Source of the DNA: JABFXC01 sp045804265
Lineage (GTDB): Bacteria > Gemmatimonadota > Gemmatimonadetes > Gemmatimonadales > Gemmatimonadaceae
Assembly: GCA_045804265.1 (NCBI GenBank)
Contig: JBJMNK010000113.1
Coordinates: forward strand, 62,001-126,000
Direction of reading: 5' to 3'
DNA length: 64,000 bases
Each line of letters starts with the position of its first letter. The stretch's first letter is position 1. This document shows positions 41,951 to 50,166 of this stretch, in pieces. Position numbers and translations under genes: made by a program. Below the pieces are notes generated by a model. The model saw only the letters and a list, made by a program, of their open reading frames with translations, was not told the origin of the DNA and searched no databases.

Positions 41951-42205
41951 TCATCCGTGCAGCTGCGCGGACTGCCACGCCGCGACGATCGTCGCATCGG
42001 GAAGCGTGGCCGGGTCGGGAAAATCCGGCGCGACCTCGGCGCGGCGAAACGACCCGTCGTCGGAGAAGAAGAGGAGATAGAGCTTGCGCTCCGCCGAGTC
42101 GCGGCGGGTACGGATGCGCGCCATCTCGTGACGGCGGACGACACGCCACCAGTGGCCGTCAGGCATTTCCACGCGGCGCGCGTCGGGAGCAGGTCCGCTG
42201 ATCAT
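41951..42205 (-). CDS. Small protein of unknown function
   Basis: An 84-residue soluble protein starting MISGPAPDARRVEMPDGHWW. Features are GHWWRVVRRHEMARIRTRRDSAE and KLYLLFFSDDGSFRRAEVAPDFP, then a C-terminal ATIVAAWQSAQ. No family is recognised. Its promoter region overlaps that of the divergent lipoprotein gene. Confidence 0.65.
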   Translation of the reverse strand: MISGPAPDARRVEMPDGHWWRVVRRHEMARIRTRRDSAERKLYLLFFSDDGSFRRAEVAPDFPDPATLPDATIVAAWQSAQLHG

Positions 42206-42250
42206 GTCACGGTCATATATTCGAGCCGTTCGCCCCTTTTCGAGGAGACC

Positions 42251-42922
42251 ATGACGAGATACAGGACGTTGCTGCTCGCCGCGACGGTCGCGGCATGCAG
42301 CGGCAAAGCACCCCGGGCCGCCGACACCGGCGCCGCGCACGCGCCGGCCGATCCCGACGTCGCCGTCCAGGGGACCGGAGTCCCCGCTGGCTTCACCGCC
42401 ATCACCGATGACACGACAGCGCAGATCACCAACGCGCGATACGTGACCAAGGGCGGAAGCTGGGATGTCACGACCGGCCCGGCGCACATCATCTTCGCCG
42501 CGAAGGATACTGCGAGTGGCGCGTACACCGCGACCGCGACGTTCTCACAGCTCGAGGCGCCACGCCATCCCGAGGGCTACGGGATCATCGTCGGCGGCAA
42601 GGATCTGGCGTCGCCCAACCGGATCTACACGTATTTCCTGGTCAGGGGCAATGGCGCGTTCCTCGTGAAGAGCCGGAATGGCGCAAAGACGACAGATGTC
42701 CTGCCGTGGCGCACCGACCCCGCGGTGCCGAAAGCCGACAGCGCCGGGAAGGCGAGGTATCGACTCGCCGTTCGCGTCGCGACCGATTCGGTTCGCTTCA
42801 TGGTGAACGATAAGCAGGTGGCCGCGGTGAAGTCGGGAACAGTCGCGACGGACGGCGTCGCCGGGCTCCGGATCAACCACAACCTGCACGTGACCACGTC
42901 GCCGGTCGCGATCAGCCGCTAG
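42251..42922 (+). CDS. Exported lipoprotein with concanavalin-like (DUF1080-type) domain
   Basis: A 223-residue lipoprotein (LLLAATVAAC at residues 7-16). After a linker, the domain from about residue 55 has ARYVTKGGSWDVTTGPAHIIF, ATFSQLEAPRHPEGYGIIVGG and VRFMVNDKQVAAV, typical of jelly-roll glycoside-binding DUF1080/laminin-G-like folds. No catalytic motif is evident. It is likely envelope-located. GAGGAGACC precedes the ATG. Confidence 0.72.
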   Translation: MTRYRTLLLAATVAACSGKAPRAADTGAAHAPADPDVAVQGTGVPAGFTAITDDTTAQITNARYVTKGGSWDVTTGPAHIIFAAKDTASGAYTATATFSQLEAPRHPEGYGIIVGGKDLASPNRIYTYFLVRGNGAFLVKSRNGAKTTDVLPWRTDPAVPKADSAGKARYRLAVRVATDSVRFMVNDKQVAAVKSGTVATDGVAGLRINHNLHVTTSPVAISR

Positions 42923-42939
42923 CGGCGAATGGTGCGCCG

Positions 42940-43953
42940 TTAGGCGCGGGCGACCGGACGCGGCGCGATCCGCCGCGTCCGGTCGTCTTTCAGAACCCAG
43001 CACTGGTCAGCCGGGAGGTGCCGGGCTGACCAGGCATCGATCGTACGCCGCGGCGGCTCATCCATCGGTTCCTCGGTGAGGCGGAACGTCCCCCAATGCG
43101 TCGCCAGCAGCACTGGTGTCGATGCACCCGCGCCAGCTCCGAGATCGACCGCCGCGGCGACCGCCTCGTCCGCGTCCATGTGTACGGGGCGCATGAACCA
43201 TCTCGGCGCATACGCGCCGACGGGCACGAGTGCGAGATCGAATGGGCCCAGGCGGCGGCCGATCTCGGCGAACTCGGGGTGGTAACCCGTGTCCCCCGCG
43301 AAGAGCACGCGCCATCCCGAGGCGGCGATCGCGAAGCCAGCCCAGAGCGTACGATCGCGACCCGTGAGCGAGCGTCCGCTGAAGTGCTGCGCCGGGACTG
43401 CAGTAACCGTCGCGTCCGCGGCGTTGGTCGACTGCCACCAGTCGAGCTCCACGACCTGCGCAACGCCGAACGACGTGAGCAGCGCACCGACACCGAGCGG
43501 CGCGACCCAGCGCGCGCCGGGATGAGCAGTCGCCAGCGCGCGAACCGTGCGCTCGTCAAGGTGGTCATAATGGTCGTGCGAGATGAGCACGACGTCGAGC
43601 GGTGGCAGCGACGCGAGCGGGATCGCCGGCGGCACCAGCCGCCGAGGGCCGGCCCATGCGACGGGCGATGCGCGCTCGCTCCAGATCGGGTCCGTGAGGA
43701 TGTTCATCGAGCCAATCTGGAGTAGCACCGTCGAATGGCCGATCCAGGTTGCCCTCAGTGAGCCGTCGCCCTGCCGAGGATGAATGACCGCCGACGGGCC
43801 GACCGCGAGCGGGACCGTCTCGGTGGAATGCCCACCGCGCAGCCGCCTAACGGCGCGCCCTCCCGTCCAGCGGAGAAACGCACCGAATCCCTTTGGTGCG
43901 GCATCGGGCCACGGATTGCGAAAGCCGCCGCCGGGGGCGTGGTGGTCGTTCAT
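42940..43953 (-). CDS. Metallo-beta-lactamase-fold hydrolase (NAPE-PLD/UlaG type)
   Basis: A 337-residue zinc hydrolase. The dinuclear motif SHDHYDHLD is intact, followed by HFSGR, FAGDTGYHPEF and a C-terminal THWGTFRL. The N-terminus (GGFRNPWPD, then WIGHSTVLLQIG) matches the NAPE-PLD-like branch acting on phospholipids or related esters; the substrate is not certain. The ATG at 43953 fits the conserved start of the domain. The C-terminal codons are built from a hairpin that terminates the convergent lipoprotein gene. Confidence 0.87.
   Translation of the reverse strand: MNDHHAPGGGFRNPWPDAAPKGFGAFLRWTGGRAVRRLRGGHSTETVPLAVGPSAVIHPRQGDGSLRATWIGHSTVLLQIGSMNILTDPIWSERASPVAWAGPRRLVPPAIPLASLPPLDVVLISHDHYDHLDERTVRALATAHPGARWVAPLGVGALLTSFGVAQVVELDWWQSTNAADATVTAVPAQHFSGRSLTGRDRTLWAGFAIAASGWRVLFAGDTGYHPEFAEIGRRLGPFDLALVPVGAYAPRWFMRPVHMDADEAVAAAVDLGAGAGASTPVLLATHWGTFRLTEEPMDEPPRRTIDAWSARHLPADQCWVLKDDRTRRIAPRPVARA
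42951..42991 (+). terminator. Terminator of lipoprotein gene, inside convergent CDS
   Basis: A 15-bp perfect stem with a 5-base loop, followed by TCTTTC. It lies entirely within the last codons of the MBL-fold gene on the other strand. Confidence 0.72.
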
Positions 43954-44065
43954 GCGTGACGATGAGGGAAAAGGCAAACGCGTCGCGCCCGCGAGACACG
44001 CGATGGCGCGAAGATTGATCGCTCGCGGGGCGAGCGACACGATCCTATTCCAGTCCCATGCCACC

Positions 44066-45502
44066 ATGGATGTCCCACGCGTGCGCGCCCCCGACTTTCC
44101 CGAAGGCCTCGACTGGATCGGCACCGGCGGCCGCACACTCGCTCTCGCTGACCTGCGCGGAAAGATCACGATCCTCGACTTCTGGACCTATGGGTGAATC
44201 AACTGCATCCACATCCTCCCGCAGTTGCGGGAGCTCGAGGAGCGGTTCGCGGCGGAGCTGACGGTCGTCGGTGTCCACAGCGGCAAGTTCATCGCCGAAC
44301 GCGAGACGTCCCGGATCGCCGAGGCGGCGCGACGGCTGGGCGTCGCGCACCCGGTCGTGAACGACCGGCAATTCCGGATCTGGCGAAGCTATGCGGTGCG
44401 GGCATGGCCGACGATCGTGGTCATCGATGCGGCGGGCTACGTGGTCGGGATGCACGCCGGGGAGTTCACCACGGCGATGATCGCACCCGCGATCGAGGAG
44501 ATCATCGCGAAGTCGGGCGATGCACTGAAGCGCGGCGCGGCGCCGCACGTCGAGGAGCCGCGCGACGCGCGTTCGCTCCGATATCCGGGCAAAGTCGCAT
44601 CGACCGGACGACGGCTAGCCATTGCCGATTCGGGGAACGACCGCGTCGTGCTCGCCGAGCTGGATACAGGCGACGGAGCCCAGCGCGCTACCGTGACGCG
44701 AGTGTTCGGCGGCGTGCGCGGATATCGTGACGGGAGTGAGCCCCTCTTCGATCATCCACAGGGCGTGCGCTTCGATCGGAACGACCTGCTCGTCGCCGAC
44801 TCGTTCAACCACGCGATCCGCGCGATCGACCTGGCGACTGGTGAGGCGAGCACGCTCGCCGGTACCGGACAGCAGCTGCGCACGCGCGCCGACGCGGCGG
44901 CCGGCGCACTGTCGTCGCCCTGGGATCTCACGCGGGCCGGCGAGCACATCGCGATCGCCATGGCGGGAAATCATCGGCTGTACCTGCTCGACCGTGAAGC
45001 GCGCCGCGCGCGGCCGTACGCCGGAAGCGGTGCCGAGGAGATTCATGACGGCCCGCTCGCCACCGCGGCGCTGGCGCAGCCGATGGGGATCTGTGCCGAC
45101 GACGCGACGATCTGTTTCGCGGACGCGGAAACGAGTGCCATCCGCCAGGCAGAGCTGACGACGACAGGGAGCGTCACGACGATCGTCGGCACGGGGTTGT
45201 TCGACTTCGGGGACGTGGATGGAGAAGGCGCAGCGGTCCGGCTGCAGCACGCGCAGGGAGTGCTGCGCGCCCCCGATGGCCGCCTCATCATCGTCGATTC
45301 GTACAACGATGCCTTGAAGTGGCTCGATCGCGGGACGCAGCGAGTGACGACGTGGGTCCGCGGACTGCACGAGCCGGGAGGTGCAGCGTTAGGCGATGAC
45401 GTGGTCTACGTCGCTGACACCAACGCGCACCGCATCGCGGTCGTGCGGCTCGACGATGGTTCGGTGCACACTCTCACGCTCGACTGGCGTGGTGTCGCCT
45501 AA
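44066..45502 (+). CDS. Probable selenoprotein: thioredoxin-like domain plus NHL repeats (UGA = Sec44)
   Basis: A 478-residue reading frame if the in-frame TGA at 44195-44197 is read as selenocysteine. Around it the translation is LDFWTYG-[TGA]-INCIHILPQL, exactly where relatives have FWTYGCINC, so the redox pair would be Sec-x-x-Cys. The thioredoxin fold continues without a frameshift: VVGVHSGKF, HPVVNDRQFRIWRSYAVRAWPTIVVID with the cis-proline. From about residue 180, NHL-type propeller repeats follow (VADSFNHAIRAIDLATGEASTLAGTG, VDSYNDALKWLDRGT). A SECIS-like hairpin lies just downstream of the TGA. ATG 44066 precedes the domain closely; upstream in-frame starts exist. Alternative: a nonsense-mutated pseudogene. 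Confidence 0.8.
44195..44233 (+). promoter_or_regulatory. Putative bacterial SECIS element
   Basis: Eighteen bases after the TGA begins a 7-bp perfect stem (CTCCCGC 44216-44222 / GCGGGAG 44227-44233) with apical loop AGTT. The loop starts 25 nt after the TGA, inside the 16-37 nt window known for bacterial SECIS, and carries the expected GU. Confidence 0.7.
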
Positions 45503-46674
45503 CGCGCGACCGTCCCGGCGATCGCGATGTTCTCGGCGACATGTTTCGCGCCGCGCATGCCGACCAGCGCGGTGGTCACGCCGGGCGCGCCGCGGACGAA
45601 CGCCAGCGCACGCTGGGCATCGGTGTCGTAGCGCGGCAGCGCATCGCGGACCGCCGACGGGAGCGACTTCGCGAGCGCGGACTGCATCAGCGAAGCGCTG
45701 GCGACGACAGCGAGTCCGAGCTCGGCCGCGGCCTCGAGCGCGGTGCGATCGCGGCCGCCGACTCGCTGGGTGGGCGCGCGGAGGGCCTCGCTCATCGCGA
45801 GGTTCACCGGGAGTTGAACGTACTGGAAATGATGGCTGTCTCCGGCGACCTCACGGGCCACGCCGACGAGTTCCTCGAGCGATAGACTGTCGCGCGCGTC
45901 CGGCGCGACGCGGAGACCGTTCCACGTCGCGCAACCGAAGGCGCCGATGTCGCCGGCGTCGACCCGAGCCTCGAGCGCCTCGAACGAACGCACGAGCCGG
46001 CGACGGAAGACCTCACGGCCAACTGCGGGAATCTGTTGCTCGGGGTTATGGAGGTAATAGACGTCGATCGTCTCGAGACGGAGGTTGCTGCGGCTGCGCG
46101 CGATCTGATCGTCGAGATATCCCGGGGCGATGCAGTGGCCGCCGCCGACCACGTCGTCAGGACTCATGATTCCGCGCGCGAAGTACTCCCGATCGACGAG
46201 AGCGTTATAGGCGTCGCGCGAAGCCGGCGGCTCGCCGTCGAGCGGGATGTATCCGCCCTTCGTGCAGACGATGATCTCGTCGCGCCGCACCGACTCGTTG
46301 GCGACGAGCGATGCGAGGACCTCGCCGATGACTCGCTCGGAGCGCTGGCAGCGATAGTTGATCGCCGCATCGACGACGTTGATCCCGGCGGCGATTGCCG
46401 CACGCAGCGCGTCGCGGTAGCGCCGGTCGTCGGCGTCATCGGGATCGCCCAGGTAGGTGCCGATGCCGATCGACGATGCGAGCAGCGCTGAGCCGGTGGA
46501 CCTGTAGAAATCCGGAACACGGTCGGCGGCGAATCGCGCCGCGAGTCGTCGCGTTCCGGCCATGGTCGCGCGCGCCGGCGCCGTTGCGCTCGTGTCCGCA
46601 GCCACGCCGGCGTTTTCCACCGCATCGCCGCGCTTCTCTGATCGGCCAGCCGCCGCCTGTTCGGTATTCATCAT
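45499..46674 (-). CDS. Aldo/keto reductase family protein
   Basis: A 391-residue TIM-barrel oxidoreductase. SIGIGTYLGDPDDADDRRY and GINVVDAAINYRCQRSERVIGE mark the start of the barrel, with catalytic Asp and Tyr. IDVYYLHNPEQQ and GAFGCATWNG follow. The C-terminus is a typical TALVGMRGAKHVAEN NADPH-site segment. An N-terminal extension of about 45 residues may be untranslated; ATG at M38 (MAGTRRLAARF) is an alternative. Its stop (TAG) and the selenoprotein's stop (TAA) are both formed by a single GCCTAACG motif, the genes overlapping by 4 bp tail to tail. Confidence 0.85.
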   Translation of the reverse strand: MMNTEQAAAGRSEKRGDAVENAGVAADTSATAPARATMAGTRRLAARFAADRVPDFYRSTGSALLASSIGIGTYLGDPDDADDRRYRDALRAAIAAGINVVDAAINYRCQRSERVIGEVLASLVANESVRRDEIIVCTKGGYIPLDGEPPASRDAYNALVDREYFARGIMSPDDVVGGGHCIAPGYLDDQIARSRSNLRLETIDVYYLHNPEQQIPAVGREVFRRRLVRSFEALEARVDAGDIGAFGCATWNGLRVAPDARDSLSLEELVGVAREVAGDSHHFQYVQLPVNLAMSEALRAPTQRVGGRDRTALEAAAELGLAVVASASLMQSALAKSLPSAVRDALPRYDTDAQRALAFVRGAPGVTTALVGMRGAKHVAENIAIAGTVAR

Positions 46675-46841
46675 GCGATGGGGACGCTATGGGAAGTAGT
46701 CGGCCGAGGCAAGGGAGCGCAGATGTTGCCGCGCCCTTCCATCGTTCGCGACACGGCTCCAACGTTCTCGAGTGTGCGTCACCGGCGCGATTGATCGCTC
46801 GCGGTGGCGCGATTGTCGTCCCATTCCGGACAGGTGCATTC

Positions 46842-48905
46842 GTGAGACAAGCTTTTTCCGTACTGCTGCTCGTCGGAGCAGTGGCCTGCAATCGCAACAA
46901 GACACAGGTCGTGACCCCGGTCCCGATCGATACAGCTCGCGTCGTCGTCGAGCCGATGGGGCATTCATCGGCGAAGACATTCGTGACGACGGGGGATGAT
47001 CCCTTCTCACGAATCGACCGGATGGATTGGCCGGGACCGAATCGCTTTCGAGGTGCGGACGGACAGCCAGGCCCCGACTACTGGCAGCAACGCGCCGACT
47101 ATACCATCGGCGCCACGCTCGACACGACAACACGCTCTGTTGCAGGGAGCGTGACGGTAAAGTACACGAACAACTCACCGGACACGCTGCGCTTCGTCTG
47201 GCTGCAGGTCGATCAGAACCTGTATCGTCCGGGGAGCAAGGGATCGGTGATCAACCCCGCCGACAGCCGCTGGGGCGCGCGCAATTTTCAAGGTGGCTAT
47301 GACATCACGAAGCTGACAGTCGACGGCAGGCCGCAGGCACCGAAGGTCGACGACACGATGATGCGCATCGACCTCGACAAGCCGATCGCGCCGAAGGGTG
47401 GGACCGCGACGATCGCGATGGATTTCCGCTTCAACGTTCCCGACCACGGTTCCGATCGGATGGGACGTGACAGCACACTGTACGAGATCGCGCAATGGTA
47501 TCCGCGCATGGCGGTCTATGACGACGTGCGCGGCTGGAACACCGACCCTTATCTCGGCCAGGGCGAGTTCTACCTCGAGTACGGTGACTACGATTATGCC
47601 GTCACCGTGCCGGCCGGCTACACGGTCGCGGGCAGCGGGTTGCTGCAGAACGCGAGCGAGGTCCTGACCGCCACGGAGCGCCAGCGTCTCGCGCAGGCTG
47701 CGACATCGACGAACGTCGTGCAGATCATAACGGCCGACGAGTCGAAGCCGAAGGCGACGTCAGGAACGAAGACCTGGAAGTTCCACGCGACCAACGTGCA
47801 CGACGTGGCGTGGGCGGCAGCACCCGACATGCGTTGGGACGCGGTGAGCACCGGTCCGATCCCGAACAACGAGAAAGGCGTACTGGCGCAAGCCTACTAT
47901 GTGTGGCCGCGTGCCGGCGCGGGCTGGGAAAACGGCGCCGAGAACACACAGTGGACGATCCGCACCTATTCGTCGCTGCTCTTTCCCTTCCCCTATCCGC
48001 AGGCGACCTCGGTCGCCGGGCCGGTGGGCGGAATGGAATATCCGATGTTCGTGATGGTGCACTACGCGCCGAAGGCACAGGGCGCGTTCGGCACCATCGA
48101 CCATGAGCATGGGCACGAATGGTATCCGATGATCGTGAGCAGCAACGAGCGCCGGTATGCCTGGATGGACGAAGGCTTCAACACCTACATCAACACCTTC
48201 TCGAACGAGCTGCGAACGCCGTCGACGCCGGTGCTGCCGAGCTACCTGAAGAACTGGAGCGACATCCAGTCACGGGGCATCGCCGCGCCACTGATGACGC
48301 CTCCCGATCGCATCGATCCCGCGGCACTCGGCGCGATCGGCTATCGCAAGCCTGGCGCGGTGCTGCTCACACTGCGAAACCATGTCGTCGGACGCGAGAC
48401 GTTCGATCGCGCATTCCGCGAATACACGCGCCGTTGGGCGTACAAGCATCCCACACCCGCGGATTTCTTCCGCACCATCGAGAACGTGAGCGGCGACGAC
48501 CTCTCGTGGTATTGGCGCGCCTTCTTCTACGGCAACGACGTGCTCGACCTCGGAGTCGAGGATGTCACGAATGCGAGCAATCAGGGGCAGACGGTGGCGT
48601 CGATCGCGGTACGACGGCACACGTCGATTCCCTTCCCGCTCGAAATGCGACTCCGGCTCGCCGACGGCAGCGTCCGTGACGTGACGATCCCAGTCGACAT
48701 CTGGGGCACGGGGCAGGAACGGGTGACCGCGCAGGTCGTGGTCGCGTCGAACGTCGTCGGCGTGCGACTGTGGCCCGACGGCACGGTGCCCGACATGAAC
48801 GACGCGAACGACACGTGGGGAAATGCGCCGCCGAAGGAGCCGTTCCCACTCGTGACGACGGGCGGTCTCAACACGTCTGCCCCGCGTAGCCCGTCGACGA
48901 AGTAG
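46842..48905 (+). CDS. M1-family zinc metallopeptidase lipoprotein
   Basis: A 687-residue gluzincin peptidase of the aminopeptidase N class. A short lipoprotein signal (VRQAFSVLLLVGAVAC) uses a GTG start. The N-terminal beta domain (about 60-270) precedes the catalytic domain with GGMEYPMF, the zinc motif HEHGH at about residue 421 and the third ligand in WMDEGFNTY. A helical region and a C-terminal beta domain follow. It is predicted to be active and to digest peptides at the cell envelope. Confidence 0.92.
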   Translation: MRQAFSVLLLVGAVACNRNKTQVVTPVPIDTARVVVEPMGHSSAKTFVTTGDDPFSRIDRMDWPGPNRFRGADGQPGPDYWQQRADYTIGATLDTTTRSVAGSVTVKYTNNSPDTLRFVWLQVDQNLYRPGSKGSVINPADSRWGARNFQGGYDITKLTVDGRPQAPKVDDTMMRIDLDKPIAPKGGTATIAMDFRFNVPDHGSDRMGRDSTLYEIAQWYPRMAVYDDVRGWNTDPYLGQGEFYLEYGDYDYAVTVPAGYTVAGSGLLQNASEVLTATERQRLAQAATSTNVVQIITADESKPKATSGTKTWKFHATNVHDVAWAAAPDMRWDAVSTGPIPNNEKGVLAQAYYVWPRAGAGWENGAENTQWTIRTYSSLLFPFPYPQATSVAGPVGGMEYPMFVMVHYAPKAQGAFGTIDHEHGHEWYPMIVSSNERRYAWMDEGFNTYINTFSNELRTPSTPVLPSYLKNWSDIQSRGIAAPLMTPPDRIDPAALGAIGYRKPGAVLLTLRNHVVGRETFDRAFREYTRRWAYKHPTPADFFRTIENVSGDDLSWYWRAFFYGNDVLDLGVEDVTNASNQGQTVASIAVRRHTSIPFPLEMRLRLADGSVRDVTIPVDIWGTGQERVTAQVVVASNVVGVRLWPDGTVPDMNDANDTWGNAPPKEPFPLVTTGGLNTSAPRSPSTK

Positions 48906-48930
48906 CCATCGCGCGTGAGGAAGGATCGAG

Positions 48931-48955
48931 GGGCCCCGCCGTTGGCGGGGCCCCC
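48931..48955. terminator. GC-rich hairpin after M1 peptidase gene
   Basis: An 11-bp stem with a 3-base loop, 25 bp after the M1 stop, with no T-run. Its 3' arm overlaps the -35 region of the desaturase promoter. Confidence 0.6.
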
Positions 48956-48970
48956 GGCTTCAACTACATT
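48943..48970 (+). promoter_or_regulatory. Desaturase gene promoter
   Basis: TTGGCG, a 16-bp spacer and TACATT, the third occurrence in the window of a TACATTGC-type -10. Confidence 0.45.
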
Positions 48971-49026
48971 GCGATGATGGCGCTGCCGCATGCACGCGCC
49001 AGGTCACAACCGAGAGGAGTAAGGGC

Positions 49027-49776
49027 ATGCCGGATTTCGGAAGCTGGGGCACGCACTGGTGGAAGCCGGTGCTCTTTGTCATCGTCGCCGGGCACATCAC
49101 CAACGTGTGCGTCACGCTGTTCCTGCATCGCGCGCAAACACATCGCGGGGTGAAGCTCCATTATCTCGTGGCGCTCCCCATGCGCGCGTGGCTCTGGCTG
49201 ACGACGGCCATCGTGACCAAGGAATGGGTCGCCTGCCATCGGAAGCACCACGCGTTCGCCGACCGTGAGGGCGATCCGCACAGCCCGATCGTCGAAGGGC
49301 TGCGGAACATCATCATCAAGGGTGCCTTCTACTACCGGAAGGCAGTGCGCCAGCCGGGGATGCTCGAGAAGTATGGCAAGGGGACACCGGACGACATGCT
49401 CGAGCGGCGCCTGTTCGCACCGCTCAACTGGGTCGGCATCCTGGTGATGCTCTTGATCGACATCTGGTTGTTCGGCCTCTTCGTCGGCCCACTCGTCTGG
49501 GCGGTACAGATGATCTGGATCCCGTTCTGGGCGGCGGGGATCATCAACGGCGTCGGCCACGCGGTCGGCTATCGCAACTTCGAGGTGAAGGACGAGAGCC
49601 GCAACATCCTCCCCGTCGCGATCTGGCTCGGCGGCGAGGAGCTGCACAACAACCACCATGCCGACCCGCGCTCGGCGAAGTTCAAGGCGAAGTGGTACGA
49701 GTTCGACATCGGCTGGCTGTATCTCCGGCTGCTCTCGCTCTTCGGTCTGGCGAAGATCGAGTACGCGAGGAGCTGA
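49027..49776 (+). CDS. Acyl-CoA/acyl-lipid desaturase
   Basis: A 249-residue membrane di-iron desaturase. The three histidine boxes are HRAQTH, HRKHH and HNNHH, in the correct order between four hydrophobic segments. EGDPHSP after box 2 is typical of delta-9 fatty acid desaturases. It introduces double bonds using oxygen, consistent with aerobic life. Its stop overlaps the start of the YggX-like gene by one base. Confidence 0.93.
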   Translation: MPDFGSWGTHWWKPVLFVIVAGHITNVCVTLFLHRAQTHRGVKLHYLVALPMRAWLWLTTAIVTKEWVACHRKHHAFADREGDPHSPIVEGLRNIIIKGAFYYRKAVRQPGMLEKYGKGTPDDMLERRLFAPLNWVGILVMLLIDIWLFGLFVGPLVWAVQMIWIPFWAAGIINGVGHAVGYRNFEVKDESRNILPVAIWLGGEELHNNHHADPRSAKFKAKWYEFDIGWLYLRLLSLFGLAKIEYARS

Positions 49777-50054
49777 TGGCTGACGTCCACTGCTCCCGCT
49801 GCGGGCAGACGCGCGAGGGGTTCGACCGTCCGCCTTTTCCGGGAGCGATCGGTGCGCGGGTGCAGGCCGGGATCTGCCGCGAGTGCTGGGCGCAGTGGCT
49901 GAAGCAGCAGACGATGCTCATCAACCACTATGGGCTGAACGTGATGGATCCGCAGGCTCGCGCGTTCCTTACCAAGAACATGGAAGCGTTCCTCTTCAAG
50001 GCTGGCGGCGAAGAGGACGTCGACACGACGAAGAAGGGCACCATCGCCTGGTGA
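49776..50054 (+). CDS. YggX-like Fe(2+)-trafficking protein with zinc-ribbon start
   Basis: A 92-residue protein. Residues 25-75 match the YggX oxidative-protection family: GARVQAGICRECWAQWLKQQTMLINHYGLNVMDPQARAFL followed by MEAFLFK. Unlike classical YggX it begins with CSRCG and has a second pair, CREC, so the two may form a zinc or iron site. It is co-transcribed with the desaturase, an iron enzyme, by a TGATG overlap. The pairing suggests iron supply or protection for the desaturase, which is inference. Confidence 0.85.
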   Translation: MADVHCSRCGQTREGFDRPPFPGAIGARVQAGICRECWAQWLKQQTMLINHYGLNVMDPQARAFLTKNMEAFLFKAGGEEDVDTTKKGTIAW

Positions 50055-50131
50055 ATCGAGTGGCGCGATTCACGCAGTAGCTGTCCCGTCGCCGCCGCGA
50101 TCCGGCGGCGTCGTCGTTCCGACGGGGGCGC

Positions 50132-50158
50132 TTGACATTAGTATCTACATGATACTAA
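50132..50158 (+). promoter_or_regulatory. NrtR-like gene promoter and operator
   Basis: TTGACA (50132-50137) is followed immediately by the palindrome TTAGTA-N9-TACTAA (50138-50158), which fills the spacer and -10. A repressor bound here would block RNA polymerase, so autoregulation is likely. The -10 (near 50153) places the mRNA start close to the ATG at 50167, making the transcript nearly leaderless. Confidence 0.72.
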
Positions 50159-50166
50159 TTGCCCCG

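Noticed and set aside
44225..45502. Independent NHL-repeat gene starting at TTG 44225
   Set aside because: This start would delete half of the thioredoxin active site and lies within the hairpin; the frame continues upstream through the TGA with conserved sequence on both sides.
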